A stretch of DNA of 64,000 nucleotides, taken from NCBI RefSeq assembly GCF_002148795.1, contig NZ_MPOB01000001.1:372001-436000 (forward strand). The letters are read 5' to 3'. Position 1 is the first letter of the stretch; each line of letters opens with the position of its first letter. The translations under genes were made by a program, and so were the position numbers. This DNA is from Oceanibaculum nanhaiense. Its GTDB lineage: Bacteria > Pseudomonadota > Alphaproteobacteria > Oceanibaculales > Oceanibaculaceae. This document shows positions 19,762 to 28,425 of the stretch, piece after piece. The notes beneath the pieces are model-generated. The model was not told the DNA's origin, did no database searches, and worked only from the letters and a program-made list of their open reading frames with translations.

Positions 19762-20783
19762 GCCGGTGTCTCCGGTGTCGTGCGGATGGCGGGCGGAATC
19801 GCGGCATCGAGCCAGGTGCTGAGCGGTGCCAGGTCGGGATGGTCGAGATCGCGGGCGATCAGCCGCCACAGCCGCGGAATATGGGTGAGATAGCGGTGCT
19901 TGCCGTCGCGCCGCGACAGCCGGGTGAAGATGCCGACGATCTTCATGCTGCGCTGCGCGCCCATGATCCGGCAGGAGAGGTCCAGCGCCGCCGGGTCGAT
20001 CTCCGGGAAGGCGGCGGCGTAGCGTGCGAGCATCGCGGCGGCGAGGGCGGGCGGCACGTCGCGCCTTGCATCTTCCAGCAGCGAAACCAGATCGTAGGTC
20101 ACCGGCCCGATCACCGCATCCTGGAAATCCAGCAGCCCCAGCCCTCGCGGCCCGTCGCCGGGCTGTATGCCCGGCAGCAGCATCAGATTATCGACATGAT
20201 AGTCGCGCAGCACCAGCGTCTGTGGCACCTGCCGGGCCAGCGCCAGCAGCGGCGTCAGCGCCCCGGTCAGGCCGGCGCGGGCGGCCTCGATATCCGCCTC
20301 GGGCGCCACCGCCGGCAGATACCAGTCGGTCAGCAGATGGGCTTCGCGCAGCAACAGCGCATCATCATAGGGCGGCAGGGCGATGGAGGCGGCGTCGGCA
20401 TGCCGGTGTAGCCCGATCAGCAGGTCCAGCGCATCGCGATAGAGCGGCTCTTCCGGCGCGCCGTCCGCCAGCGCGCGGGTGAAGGTGGTGTCGCCGAAAT
20501 CCTCCAGCAGCAGCAGGCCGGCCTGCTCGTCGCGGGCCAGGATGCGCGGTGCGCGCTGGCCAAGCCGCAGCAGATGCTCGGCCACGGCGAGGAAGGGGCG
20601 GACATCCTCCAGCGGCGGCGGTGCATCCATCAGCATCGCGGTTTCCGAACCGCGCGTAAGCCTTGCATAGCGCCGGAACGAGGCATCGCCTGGCAGCCAG
20701 AAAAGGGCGGAATCCTGCCAGCCGGCGCCGGCGAGAAAGCCGGATATCAGGCCGGTCCGGGAGGCGTCCTGAACAGCCGTCAT
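19758..20783 (-). CDS. amgK: N-acetylmuramate/N-acetylglucosamine kinase AmgK (aminoglycoside phosphotransferase fold)
   Basis: A 341-residue kinase of the APH/choline kinase fold. LPGDASFRRYARL is the N-terminal nucleotide-binding region. The catalytic loop is LVLRDYHVDNLMLLP (Asp and Asn of the Brenner motif) and the Mg-binding segment LGLLDFQDAVIGPVTYDL. AmgK phosphorylates MurNAc (and GlcNAc) at C1, giving the MurU substrate. The start ATG at 20783 forms an ATGA overlap with tsaE. The reading frame stays open for 2.7 kb upstream of this start, but that extension lies antisense to or inside other genes and is not coding. Confidence 0.9.
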   Translation of the reverse strand: MTAVQDASRTGLISGFLAGAGWQDSALFWLPGDASFRRYARLTRGSETAMLMDAPPPLEDVRPFLAVAEHLLRLGQRAPRILARDEQAGLLLLEDFGDTTFTRALADGAPEEPLYRDALDLLIGLHRHADAASIALPPYDDALLLREAHLLTDWYLPAVAPEADIEAARAGLTGALTPLLALARQVPQTLVLRDYHVDNLMLLPGIQPGDGPRGLGLLDFQDAVIGPVTYDLVSLLEDARRDVPPALAAAMLARYAAAFPEIDPAALDLSCRIMGAQRSMKIVGIFTRLSRRDGKHRYLTHIPRLWRLIARDLDHPDLAPLSTWLDAAIPPAIRTTPETPA

Positions 20784-21259
20784 AGGGCCAGCCCCTTCAG
20801 CCGGTCCGGCCAGTCGCCGCCACCCGAGAGCGTGGCGCGGCGGCCATCGCCGGCGTGCGACAATGCGATTTCCAGCCGGCGCGCCGGCATATAGGGGCCC
20901 AGCCGTTCCGGCCATTCGATCAGCGAGACCGCTTCGGCGAAGGCATCCTCGATGCCCAGCTCGAAGGCCTCTTCCGGGTCTTCCAGCCGGTACAGGTCGA
21001 AGTGCCACAGCGACAGCGGCACGGAGTCGGCCTCGTAGGTCTGCACCAGGGTGAAGGTCGGGCTCGGCACCTCGGTGTCCGCGCCGAAAAGGGCGCGGAT
21101 CAGGCCGCGCGCCAGCTCCGTCTTGCCGGCGCCCAGATCGCCGTGCAGCGCCACCACGTCGCCGGTCTTCAGCCGGGGCGCCAGACCCGCACCCAGCGCC
21201 TGCGTCGCTGCCGCGTCGGGCAGCGCGTATTCGGCGATGAGGGGAGATGAATCGGACAC
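20780..21259 (-). CDS. tsaE: tRNA threonylcarbamoyladenosine biosynthesis ATPase TsaE
   Basis: A 159-residue P-loop protein. Walker A is LHGDLGAGKTELARGL; VPSPTFTLVQTYE and LWHFDLYRLEDPEEAFELG are TsaE signatures. It is the ATPase that supports TsaB/TsaD in making t6A37 of ANN-decoding tRNAs. No ATG lies near the conserved start; a GTG at 21259 with AGGAAG about 10 bases upstream gives the usual length. An open extension to 21430 would run into the divergent reductase gene and is not conserved. It heads the run tsaE-amgK-murU-addB-addA. Confidence 0.92.
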   Translation of the reverse strand: MSDSSPLIAEYALPDAAATQALGAGLAPRLKTGDVVALHGDLGAGKTELARGLIRALFGADTEVPSPTFTLVQTYEADSVPLSLWHFDLYRLEDPEEAFELGIEDAFAEAVSLIEWPERLGPYMPARRLEIALSHAGDGRRATLSGGGDWPDRLKGLAL

Positions 21260-21422
21260 GCGGGCGATGCTTCCTGCGACACGGATCGTCGGTTCCGGTT
21301 GTAGCGGTGCAGGCTTCGATAGGCAACGGCGCGATAAGCCCCTTATCCGCCCGGGGTTGATATGCCGGGCGGCCCCGGCCATCTTTAGCGCCGCATTTCC
21401 AGGGAACAACGGTTCGAACGCC

Positions 21423-22445
21423 ATGAGCACCCTTCACAAGACCGATGTCGCCATCATCGGCGCCGGGCCGGTCGGCCTGTTTGCCGTTTTCCAATGCGGC
21501 ATGCTGGGGTTCCGCTGCCATGTGGTGGACTCGCTGGACGCGGTCGGCGGGCAATGCGTGGCGCTCTATCCGGAAAAGCCGATCTACGACATTCCCGGGT
21601 ATCCCACCATCGACGCGGCGGACCTGATCGTGAAGCTGGAACAGCAGGCCGCGCCCTTCGCGCCGGTGTTCCATCTGGGCCAGCAGGCGACCGGGATGGA
21701 AAGGCTGCCAGACGGCGGCTGGCGGCTGACCACCTCCACCGGGACGGTGATCGAGGCGGGGGCGGTGATTGTCGCCGCCGGTGCCGGCGCCTTCGGTCCG
21801 AACCGGCCGCCGATCCCCGGCATCGAGGCCTATGAGGGCCGTTCGGTGCATTACATGGTAAAGCGGCGGGAGGATTTCCGGGGCAAGCGCGTGGTGATTG
21901 CCGGCGGTGGCGATTCCGCGGTGGACTGGGCGTTGTCGCTGTCCGAGATCGCCAGGGTCATGGTGGTGCATCGCCGGCCGAAATTCCGCGCCGCCTTCGA
22001 GAATGTCTGCCGGCTGGAGCAGCTGCATGCCGAGGGCGTGCTGGAACTGGTCGTGCCCTATCAGCTGCACGGGCTGGAGGGGGCGGACGGGCGGATCGAG
22101 GCGGTCACTGTCGCCACGCTGGAAGGCACGGTACGGCGGCTGGAGGCGGATGCGCTGCTGGCCTTCTTTGGCCTGTCCACCGATCTGGGGCCGATTGCGG
22201 GGTGGGGGCTGGATCTGGAGCGGCACCACATCGCCGTCGATCCCGCCAGCATGGTGACCAGCCAGCCTGGCATCTTCGCCATCGGCGACGTGAACGCCTA
22301 TCCCGGCAAGCTGAAGCTGATCCTGACCGGATTCGCCGAGGCGGCCCTGGCGGCGCATGCGATCCATCCGATCCTGCGGCCCGATACCGCCCTGCATTTC
22401 GAATATTCGACGACTCGGGGCGTGCCTGGCGGGGTTCCCGCTTAA
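21423..22445 (+). CDS. Ferredoxin-NADP+ reductase, type 2 (thioredoxin-reductase-like)
   Basis: A 340-residue flavoprotein. The FAD-binding motif is VAIIGAGPVGLFAVFQCG; the NADPH-binding motif is VVIAGGGDSAVDWALSL; the second FAD contact is FAIGDVNAYPGKLKLILTGFAEAA. It lacks the CxxC redox pair of true thioredoxin reductases, and DIPGYPTI plus the C-terminal extension match YumC-type ferredoxin/flavodoxin reductases. It transfers electrons between NADPH and ferredoxin. It ends tail-to-tail with the DivL-like gene, overlapping by 4 bp. Confidence 0.88.
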   Translation: MSTLHKTDVAIIGAGPVGLFAVFQCGMLGFRCHVVDSLDAVGGQCVALYPEKPIYDIPGYPTIDAADLIVKLEQQAAPFAPVFHLGQQATGMERLPDGGWRLTTSTGTVIEAGAVIVAAGAGAFGPNRPPIPGIEAYEGRSVHYMVKRREDFRGKRVVIAGGGDSAVDWALSLSEIARVMVVHRRPKFRAAFENVCRLEQLHAEGVLELVVPYQLHGLEGADGRIEAVTVATLEGTVRRLEADALLAFFGLSTDLGPIAGWGLDLERHHIAVDPASMVTSQPGIFAIGDVNAYPGKLKLILTGFAEAALAAHAIHPILRPDTALHFEYSTTRGVPGGVPA

Positions 22446-24391
22446 CCGGCGGCCTCGTCCTGCAGCGGGGGTTTTTCGTCGCCGGGCAGGCGGATGGTGA
22501 CGATTGTGCCCCGGTCGATTTCGGAGGCCAGCTCGATCTGGCCGCCATGCATCTCGATCAGGCTTTTCACCAGCGACAGGCCGAGGCCCGCGCCGGTATC
22601 GCGCTGATTGCGGCCGCGCTCGAACTTGCCGAACACGCGTTCCTGGTCGCGGGCGGCAATGCCGACGCCCGAATCGGTGACGGAAATCACAAGCGCATCG
22701 CCGTCGCGCCGGGCGTCCAGCTGCACCGTTCCGCCAGCGGGGGTAAATTTCTGCGCGTTGCTGATGATGTTGAACAGCGCCTGTTTCAGCCGCCGCCCGT
22801 CCGCCCGGATGGTGCCGATCCCGTCCGGGCATTCCAGACTCATCTGCAGATTGCGCGTGCGCGCGGCCTCGGTGCTCAATGTCATCAGCGAGTCCACCAT
22901 CTCGCGCACATCGACCTCTTCCAGCTCCAGCGTCATGTAGCCGGCCTCGATGCTGGCGAGGTCGAGAATATCGTTCACCAGCGAGATCAGCCGCTGCGAG
23001 GAGGACAGGATGGCCTGGCTGTATTCGCGCTGGCGCTCGTTCAGCGGGCCAAAATAGCCCTGGTCGAGGATTTCCGAGAAGCCGACGATGGCGTTGAGCG
23101 GCGTGCGCAGCTCGTAGGAGACATTGGCGACGAATTCGTTCTTCAGCCGGTCGGCCTCCTCCAGCGCCTCGTTGCGCTCCAGCAGGGCGCGTTCGACGCG
23201 ATAGGAATCGGTGACGTCGAGATAGGAGAACAGGGTCGCGCCGTCGGGCAGCGGTACATGGGCATAATCGATGGCCGTGCCATCGACGCGGATCAGGCGC
23301 TCGGTCCAGCTCCGCCGTTCGCCCAGCCGTTCGATCTCCTTGCTCCTGTGGGCCTCCCAGGAGTCGAAGCTGTGCAGCGGCCGGGTCATTTCCAGGAAAT
23401 CGGCATAATGCGGCTGCTGGTCGAGCTGATCGGCCGGCAATTGCCAGATCCGGGCATAGGCCGGGTTCCACAGCTTCAGCCGGGCGTCGCCGCCATACAC
23501 GGCGATGCCTTCGTAAAGATTGTCCAGCGTCTCGCGCTGCACCGCATTCAGCGTGTTGAAGTTGCGTTCCAGCGCCAGCCGGTCGGTCACATCCTCGTCG
23601 GCGAACACCAGCCCGCCGAACGGATGCGGGGCGGTCACCCGGCGGATCGTGCGCTCGTCAGGCAGATGCAGCAGTTCTTCCTCGGGATCGAGCAACGAGG
23701 TGATACGGCGCTCGATGGCGCGCACCATCACCTTGAAATCGGTTACCTCCGGCAGCCAGCGACGTTCGCGCAGCGCATCCATCACCTCGGCGATGGACGG
23801 TTCGCTGGACAGGAAACGCTCGTCGAGGCCCCACAGGCTGGCATAGGCGGCATTAAAGAATTTCAGCCGCTTGTCGGGCCCGAAGATGCTGATCGCGACC
23901 TGCAGATTTTCCAGCACGGCGTCATGGGCGGCGATGTGCCGCTCAAGCTCCGCCTGGGCATTGTCCAGCGCGCTCGCATCGGTCAGATAGCCGATGGTCC
24001 CGGCGCCATCCTCGCGCGGCAATTCGGTAAATTCCAGCAGTGCGCGCTGCTCGCCGGTCGCGACATAGCGGCTGGCCGATTGCCGGTGCTCGCTGCGCCG
24101 TGCCCGGCGCACGAGGTCGGTGCCGGTATCGGTCGCGGACGGGCCGCCGATTTCCAGATCGCCGCCGCCGCCCGAGGCTTCCTGCAGCGCGCGGTAGGCC
24201 GGATTGGCCCAGGCGATGCGGCCCTCGCCATCGCGCCGCCACATCGGCACCGGCACGGCCTCGGCCACGGCCGCCACCTCGGCGGCGTCGCGCAGGGCGG
24301 CCAGCATCCGCTGCAGCCGAAGCTGCCGCCAGCCCAACAGCAGCAGGGCCAATAAAAGAATGCCGGCAATGGACCATGGAAACAGGTTCAT
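22442..24391 (-). CDS. divL: DivL-like PAS-domain kinase with tyrosine in place of the phospho-histidine
   Basis: A 649-residue membrane-anchored sensor kinase. Residues 1-20 form one membrane segment; PAS-like domains follow (about 35-130, 150-260 and 280-400). The dimerisation box reads EFVANVSYELRTPLNAIVGF: residue 426 is Tyr (codon TAC at 23114-23116) where nearly all kinases have His. The ATPase domain looks intact (IISNAQKFTPAGG, TDSGVGIAARDQERVF, GAGLGLSLVKSL). This combination is the hallmark of DivL, the Caulobacter cell-fate protein that modulates CckA and carries Tyr at this site. It lies 53 bp downstream of pckA on the same strand. Orthology to DivL is inferred from the Tyr and architecture; other alphaproteobacterial PAS kinases share it. 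Confidence 0.8.
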   Translation of the reverse strand: MNLFPWSIAGILLLALLLLGWRQLRLQRMLAALRDAAEVAAVAEAVPVPMWRRDGEGRIAWANPAYRALQEASGGGGDLEIGGPSATDTGTDLVRRARRSEHRQSASRYVATGEQRALLEFTELPREDGAGTIGYLTDASALDNAQAELERHIAAHDAVLENLQVAISIFGPDKRLKFFNAAYASLWGLDERFLSSEPSIAEVMDALRERRWLPEVTDFKVMVRAIERRITSLLDPEEELLHLPDERTIRRVTAPHPFGGLVFADEDVTDRLALERNFNTLNAVQRETLDNLYEGIAVYGGDARLKLWNPAYARIWQLPADQLDQQPHYADFLEMTRPLHSFDSWEAHRSKEIERLGERRSWTERLIRVDGTAIDYAHVPLPDGATLFSYLDVTDSYRVERALLERNEALEEADRLKNEFVANVSYELRTPLNAIVGFSEILDQGYFGPLNERQREYSQAILSSSQRLISLVNDILDLASIEAGYMTLELEEVDVREMVDSLMTLSTEAARTRNLQMSLECPDGIGTIRADGRRLKQALFNIISNAQKFTPAGGTVQLDARRDGDALVISVTDSGVGIAARDQERVFGKFERGRNQRDTGAGLGLSLVKSLIEMHGGQIELASEIDRGTIVTIRLPGDEKPPLQDEAAG

Positions 24392-24444
24392 GCCGGCACT
24401 CTAGAGTCTTTCTCGCTGTCGTGGAATCGCTGCGTTGCTGCCAC

Positions 24445-26109
24445 TTACGCCGCGGCACGGACCCCGGCGGCGCGGACCTTCTCCGGCACATGGCTTTCGA
24501 ACTGCTTGAAATTGGCCTCGAAGCGGCCGCGCAGATCGTGCGCGGTGCTGTCATAGGCGCCCTTGTCCGCCCAGGTCTGGCGCGGGTCGAGCACGTCCGT
24601 CGGTACGTCCGGGCAGTTCTCCGGCACCAGCAGGCCGAAATTCGGGTCCTGCCGCACGCCGGCCTGGGCCAGGGTGCCGTTCAGCGCGGCGGCCACCATG
24701 GCGCGGGTATAGGCGATCTTCATGCGCTCGCCGACGCCGGCCTTGCCGCCGCTCCAGCCGGTGTTCACCAGCCAGCATTTGGCGCCATGCTTGGCGATGC
24801 GGTCGCGCAGCATCTCGGCATAGACGATCGGGTGGCGCGGCATAAACGGGGCGCCGAAGCAGGTGGAGAAAGTGGCCTGTGGTTCGCTGCCCAGCCCCTT
24901 CTCGGTGCCGGCGACGCGCGCGGTGTAGCCGGACAGGAAGTGGTACATCGCCTGTTCCGGCGTCAGCTGGCTGATCGGCGGCAGCACGCCGAAGGCATCG
25001 GCGGTCAGCATCACGACATTGTCGGGATGGCCGCCGGTACCATCCAGGCTCATGTTCGGAATGAACTCGATGGGGTAGGAGGCGCGGGTGTTCTCGGTCA
25101 GGCTGGCATCGTCGAGATCGAGCTGCCGGGTTTCCGGATTGAACACCACATTCTCCAGGATGGTGCCGAAACGCTCGGTGGTGGCGTAGATCTCCGGCTC
25201 CGCCGCGCGCGACAGGCGGATTACCTTGGCGTAGCAGCCGCCCTCGAAATTGAACACGCCATTATCCGACCAGCCATGCTCGTCATCGCCGATCAGCGTG
25301 CGGGTGGAATCCGCCGACAGCGTGGTCTTGCCGGTGCCCGACAGGCCGAAGAAGATCGCCACATCGCCGCGCTGGCCGATATTGGCCGAACAATGCATCG
25401 GCAGCACGCCGCGCCCCGGCAGCAGGTAGTTCAGCAGGGTAAAGACCGATTTCTTGATCTCGCCGGCATAGGAGGTGCCGCCGATCAGCACGATCCGCTT
25501 CGCCATATCGACCAGGATGAAGGTTTCCGAGGCCAGGCCGTCGGCGGCGCCGCGGGCCATCAGGTTCGGCACGTTCAGGATGGTGAATTGCGGTTCGAAA
25601 TGGGCCAGTTCCTCGCGCTTCGGCTGGATGAACATGTTGCGCGCGAACAGATTGTGCCAGGCGGTCTCGGTGACGACGCGCACCGGCAGCCGGTAGTCGG
25701 GATCGGCGCCAGCGAAGCAATCCTGCACGAAGACCTCGCGGTTCTGCAGGTAGGCGAGCGCCCGGTCCAGCATGATGTCGAACCGTGCCTGGTCGATCGG
25801 CTTGTTCACCTCGCCCCAGTTGATGTTGCCGCGCGAACCCGGCTCATCGACGAAGAACTTGTCCTTCGGCGCGCGCCCGGTGTGCTTGCCGGTATTGGTG
25901 ATCAGAGCGCCGCCGGCGCCCAGCACGGCTTCGCCGCGCCGGATCGCCGCTTCGTACAGGGCTGCCGTGGCGAGGTTCCAGTGGGCGGCCTTGAGATTGA
26001 CGAGGCCATGGGTGTCGAGGCCATGCTTGCTGGCCGGTGCACCGATGATCTGCACGGGTGGGGTCTCCTCCGATGGCTTTTTTTGTATGGCAACCGTAAC
26101 GGCCACCAT
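24445..26109 (-). CDS. pckA: Phosphoenolpyruvate carboxykinase (ATP)
   Basis: A 554-residue enzyme that converts oxaloacetate plus ATP to phosphoenolpyruvate, the first step of gluconeogenesis. The kinase P-loop is [34 protein letters not shown] holds the metal-binding Asp; [13 protein letters not shown] is the oxaloacetate/ATP contact region. It is on the strand opposite chvI, as in many alphaproteobacteria where ChvG/ChvI and PTS proteins control it, but here two extra genes (HugZ-like and a copper chaperone) lie between them. Full length and intact. Confidence 0.97.
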   Translation of the reverse strand: MVAVTVAIQKKPSEETPPVQIIGAPASKHGLDTHGLVNLKAAHWNLATAALYEAAIRRGEAVLGAGGALITNTGKHTGRAPKDKFFVDEPGSRGNINWGEVNKPIDQARFDIMLDRALAYLQNREVFVQDCFAGADPDYRLPVRVVTETAWHNLFARNMFIQPKREELAHFEPQFTILNVPNLMARGAADGLASETFILVDMAKRIVLIGGTSYAGEIKKSVFTLLNYLLPGRGVLPMHCSANIGQRGDVAIFFGLSGTGKTTLSADSTRTLIGDDEHGWSDNGVFNFEGGCYAKVIRLSRAAEPEIYATTERFGTILENVVFNPETRQLDLDDASLTENTRASYPIEFIPNMSLDGTGGHPDNVVMLTADAFGVLPPISQLTPEQAMYHFLSGYTARVAGTEKGLGSEPQATFSTCFGAPFMPRHPIVYAEMLRDRIAKHGAKCWLVNTGWSGGKAGVGERMKIAYTRAMVAAALNGTLAQAGVRQDPNFGLLVPENCPDVPTDVLDPRQTWADKGAYDSTAHDLRGRFEANFKQFESHVPEKVRAAGVRAAA

Positions 26110-26165
26110 GAATTAGCGTTCCATAGACAGATAGCGGGCCGACGCGGCGGCGCGCAATCTTCTTG

Positions 26166-26936
26166 TCAGGAATGTTCGCTGTCGTCGGTGAGGAGGGTTG
26201 CTCGCGGTGTGGCACGGGCCCGCTGGACCAGCCGCACCAGCGCGGCGCGGGCGCTCCCGGCGTCGCCGACCGGGGCTTCGTCCCAATCCATGAAAGCCAG
26301 CCGGGCGACGGTGCCGGTGCGCCGCAGATCAACGCCTTCCGGGTCGATGCCGGTCATCCGCCAGCCCGTGCCATCGAGGCCCAGCAGCCGCGCGGCATAG
26401 AGCTCGAGCGCATCGGCATGGTCTGCGTTCATATGGGCGACGATCTCCGCCTCGGCGGCGGCCAGCGCAGCATGCGGTGTGGCATCGAACAGCAGCGCGC
26501 TGGAGTCGATCCAGTGAATCCGGCCGAAGCCGGCGACCAGATGGGCGCGTGTCACGTCCATGCGGTAGAGGCGGAAATCCGTGAAGCCGGCATAGAAGGA
26601 TGCCGGGGGATGGCGGGCGATATAGCGCGCCAGCAGGGCATCGTCCTCGACGGGCGCGATGCGGCCCTGCAGGCTGACCCGCGCGCCGGTCAGCGGCTCA
26701 TCGAGGCCGGCCGTGCCGTCGATCAGCAGCGAGGCGCGCGGGTCAGCCTGCAGGTTCTTCGTGTGGTCGGCAAGGTCGGACAGTAGCAGCAGGGGCTGTG
26801 CCGCGTGATCCAGCGCGATCATCACCAGCGAGGCGTAGGGCCAGCCCTCCGCGCCGTTCAAGGCTGTGGCCAGGACGGCGCGGTCGGCGGTGCGGATCAA
26901 GCGCCGGGCGGCGTCGCCCGGCGGCTCTTGCGACAT
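26166..26936 (-). CDS. HugZ-like FMN-binding split-barrel protein (heme utilisation / pyridoxamine-phosphate-oxidase family)
   Basis: A 256-residue protein with an N-terminal pyridoxamine-5'-phosphate-oxidase-like split barrel (LATALNGAEGWPYASLVMIALDH, NLQADPRASLLIDG, RVSLQGRIAPVE) and a C-terminal DUF2470-type helical domain (AEIVAHMNADHADALELYA, GIDPEGVDLR). This two-domain form is that of HugZ/HutZ proteins, which bind heme and may help release its iron. The ATG at 26936 is one base from the upstream stop, so it is cotranscribed with the copper chaperone gene. No heme receptor is in view; the role is inferred from the family. Confidence 0.82.
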   Translation of the reverse strand: MSQEPPGDAARRLIRTADRAVLATALNGAEGWPYASLVMIALDHAAQPLLLLSDLADHTKNLQADPRASLLIDGTAGLDEPLTGARVSLQGRIAPVEDDALLARYIARHPPASFYAGFTDFRLYRMDVTRAHLVAGFGRIHWIDSSALLFDATPHAALAAAEAEIVAHMNADHADALELYAARLLGLDGTGWRMTGIDPEGVDLRRTGTVARLAFMDWDEAPVGDAGSARAALVRLVQRARATPRATLLTDDSEHS

Positions 26937-26937
26937 G

Positions 26938-27423
26938 TCAGTGGGTGCGGACCTTGCCATGGTCCATCTTGCTGCCATCGGCGCCGATCGGCAGCACCTC
27001 GGCGGTGATTTTCACCGGCCCGGCATCGCGATAGATCAGCACCAGCTCGAAGCTGTCGCCGGGGACCAGCTGTTTCTTGAGGCCCATCAGCATGATGTGC
27101 AGCCCGCCCGGCTGGAACACGACCGGCGTGCCCGGCTCGACATCCACACCACCCTCGACGCGACGCATGCGCATCACGTTGTTTTCCATCAGATGGGTAT
27201 GGATCTCGACGCGCTCGGCGACATCGGAGGCGACATCGAGCAGGCGGTCGGCCTTCGCCGTGTCGTTGGTCAGAATCATGTAGGCGGCGCCATTCTTGGC
27301 GCCGGGCGGGGTCGCGCGGGCCCAGACATTGGTGGCCTCCACATGATTGTGGTGGGCGACCGCCAGTGGCGGCACTGCCATCAGCGCAAGAACGAAAACC
27401 AGAAACCGGGGAACGAAACGCAT
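26938..27423 (-). CDS. Periplasmic copper chaperone PCu(A)C
   Basis: A 161-residue exported protein. Residues 1-23 form a signal peptide ending AVA-H. The copper site is visible as HTHLMENNVMRMRRV followed about 20 residues later by GGLHIMLMGL, the HxnMx21-HxM pattern of PCu(A)C (DUF461). An extra His-rich start (HHNHVEA) and C-terminal MDHGKVRTH may also bind metal. The family delivers Cu(I) to the CuA site of cytochrome oxidase. It forms a pair with the HugZ-like gene, so this small operon may serve metal or heme supply for respiration. Confidence 0.9.
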   Translation of the reverse strand: MRFVPRFLVFVLALMAVPPLAVAHHNHVEATNVWARATPPGAKNGAAYMILTNDTAKADRLLDVASDVAERVEIHTHLMENNVMRMRRVEGGVDVEPGTPVVFQPGGLHIMLMGLKKQLVPGDSFELVLIYRDAGPVKITAEVLPIGADGSKMDHGKVRTH

Positions 27424-27606
27424 GAATCACCATTAGTCTTGTCGTGGACAGCTATTTCGCAGAATTGCCGGAAATTTCGTGCCCGGCAATCGGTCAAAGC
27501 GCCGCATCGCGATCGGTTTATTTGGCGGGCTTTCTGGTAATTTTATGCGGGAATGCCTAAATCCGGTCATTATTATTGCGCAAAAGGCGGGACGCCGGAC
27601 CGCTAT

Positions 27607-27636
27607 CCCAGTATGGTCCGGCCCGGTATGGTCCGG
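27607..27636. repeat. Two tandem 15-bp repeats upstream of chvI
   Basis: CCCAGTATGGTCCGG (27607-27621) is followed at once by CCCGGTATGGTCCGG (27622-27636), with one mismatch. The pair lies 41 bp before the chvI start, in the intergenic region between divergent genes. Tandem identical sites at this distance fit a response-regulator binding site, for example autoregulation by ChvI, but they could also be chance duplication. Confidence 0.6.
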
Positions 27637-27676
27637 TGCGCGCGTGCATGGCGGCGTGCATATCGAATAGGGGAGC

Positions 27677-28381
27677 ATGACAGTGGCTCAAACGATCGCC
27701 TTGGTCGATGACGACCAGAATATCCTGACGTCGGTGCAGATGGCCCTGGAGGCCGAGGGCTTCGATGTGCGTGCCTATGCGGATGGCGAGGAGGCGCTGC
27801 TCGGGATCAGCCAGCGCCCGGTCGATCTGGCCGTGCTGGACATCAAGATGCCGCGCATGGATGGCATGGAGCTGCTGTCCAAGCTGCGCAAGAAGACGGC
27901 GATGCCGGTGATCTTCCTCACCTCGAAGGATGATGAGGTGGACGAGGTGCTGGGCCTGCGCATGGGGGCGGACGACTACATCACCAAGCCGTTCTCGCAG
28001 CGCCTGCTGATCGAGCGTATCCGCGCGCTGCTGCGCCGCCAGGAACTGGCGCAGGATACCGGCGACCAGAGCAAGGAGAATGTGGTCGTCCGCGGCGAGC
28101 TGGTGCTCGACCCGCGCCGCCACATGTGTACCTGGAAGGGCGGGCCGGTCAATCTGACGGTAACGGAATTCCTGATCCTGAAGGCGCTGTCGCAGCGCCC
28201 CGGCCATGTGAAGAGCCGCGACCAGCTGATGGATGCGGCCTATGGCGAATCGATCTATGTCGACGACCGTACCATCGACAGCCACATCAAGCGGCTGCGC
28301 AAGAAATTCAAGGTGGTGGACGACGATTTCCAGGAAATCGAGACGCTGTATGGTGTCGGCTACCGGTATCGCGAAAGCTGA
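27677..28381 (+). CDS. chvI: Two-component response regulator ChvI (OmpR/PhoB type)
   Basis: A 234-residue regulator. The receiver domain has [12 protein letters not shown], the phosphoacceptor Asp in [13 protein letters not shown], the Thr in IFLTSKDD and the Lys in DYITKPFSQ. The C-terminal winged helix ends [19 protein letters not shown] and GVGYRYRES, typical of ChvI. With ChvG it controls acid, envelope and host-related responses in alphaproteobacteria. A GGGGAG ribosome site precedes the ATG. It leads the run chvI-chvG-hprK-rapZ-EIIA-HPr. Confidence 0.95.
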   Translation: MTVAQTIALVDDDQNILTSVQMALEAEGFDVRAYADGEEALLGISQRPVDLAVLDIKMPRMDGMELLSKLRKKTAMPVIFLTSKDDEVDEVLGLRMGADDYITKPFSQRLLIERIRALLRRQELAQDTGDQSKENVVVRGELVLDPRRHMCTWKGGPVNLTVTEFLILKALSQRPGHVKSRDQLMDAAYGESIYVDDRTIDSHIKRLRKKFKVVDDDFQEIETLYGVGYRYRES

Positions 28382-28425
28382 ACGCCGTTTCGGTGCGGCG
28401 GCATGGCGCGGCGGACCGGTAGGCT

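Noticed and set aside
20784-23471. A 1237-codon minus-strand frame that seems to extend AmgK far upstream
   Set aside because: The extension crosses tsaE, the reductase gene and part of the kinase gene in other frames or strands and has no conserved content; AmgK starts at 20783 with an ATGA junction to tsaE.
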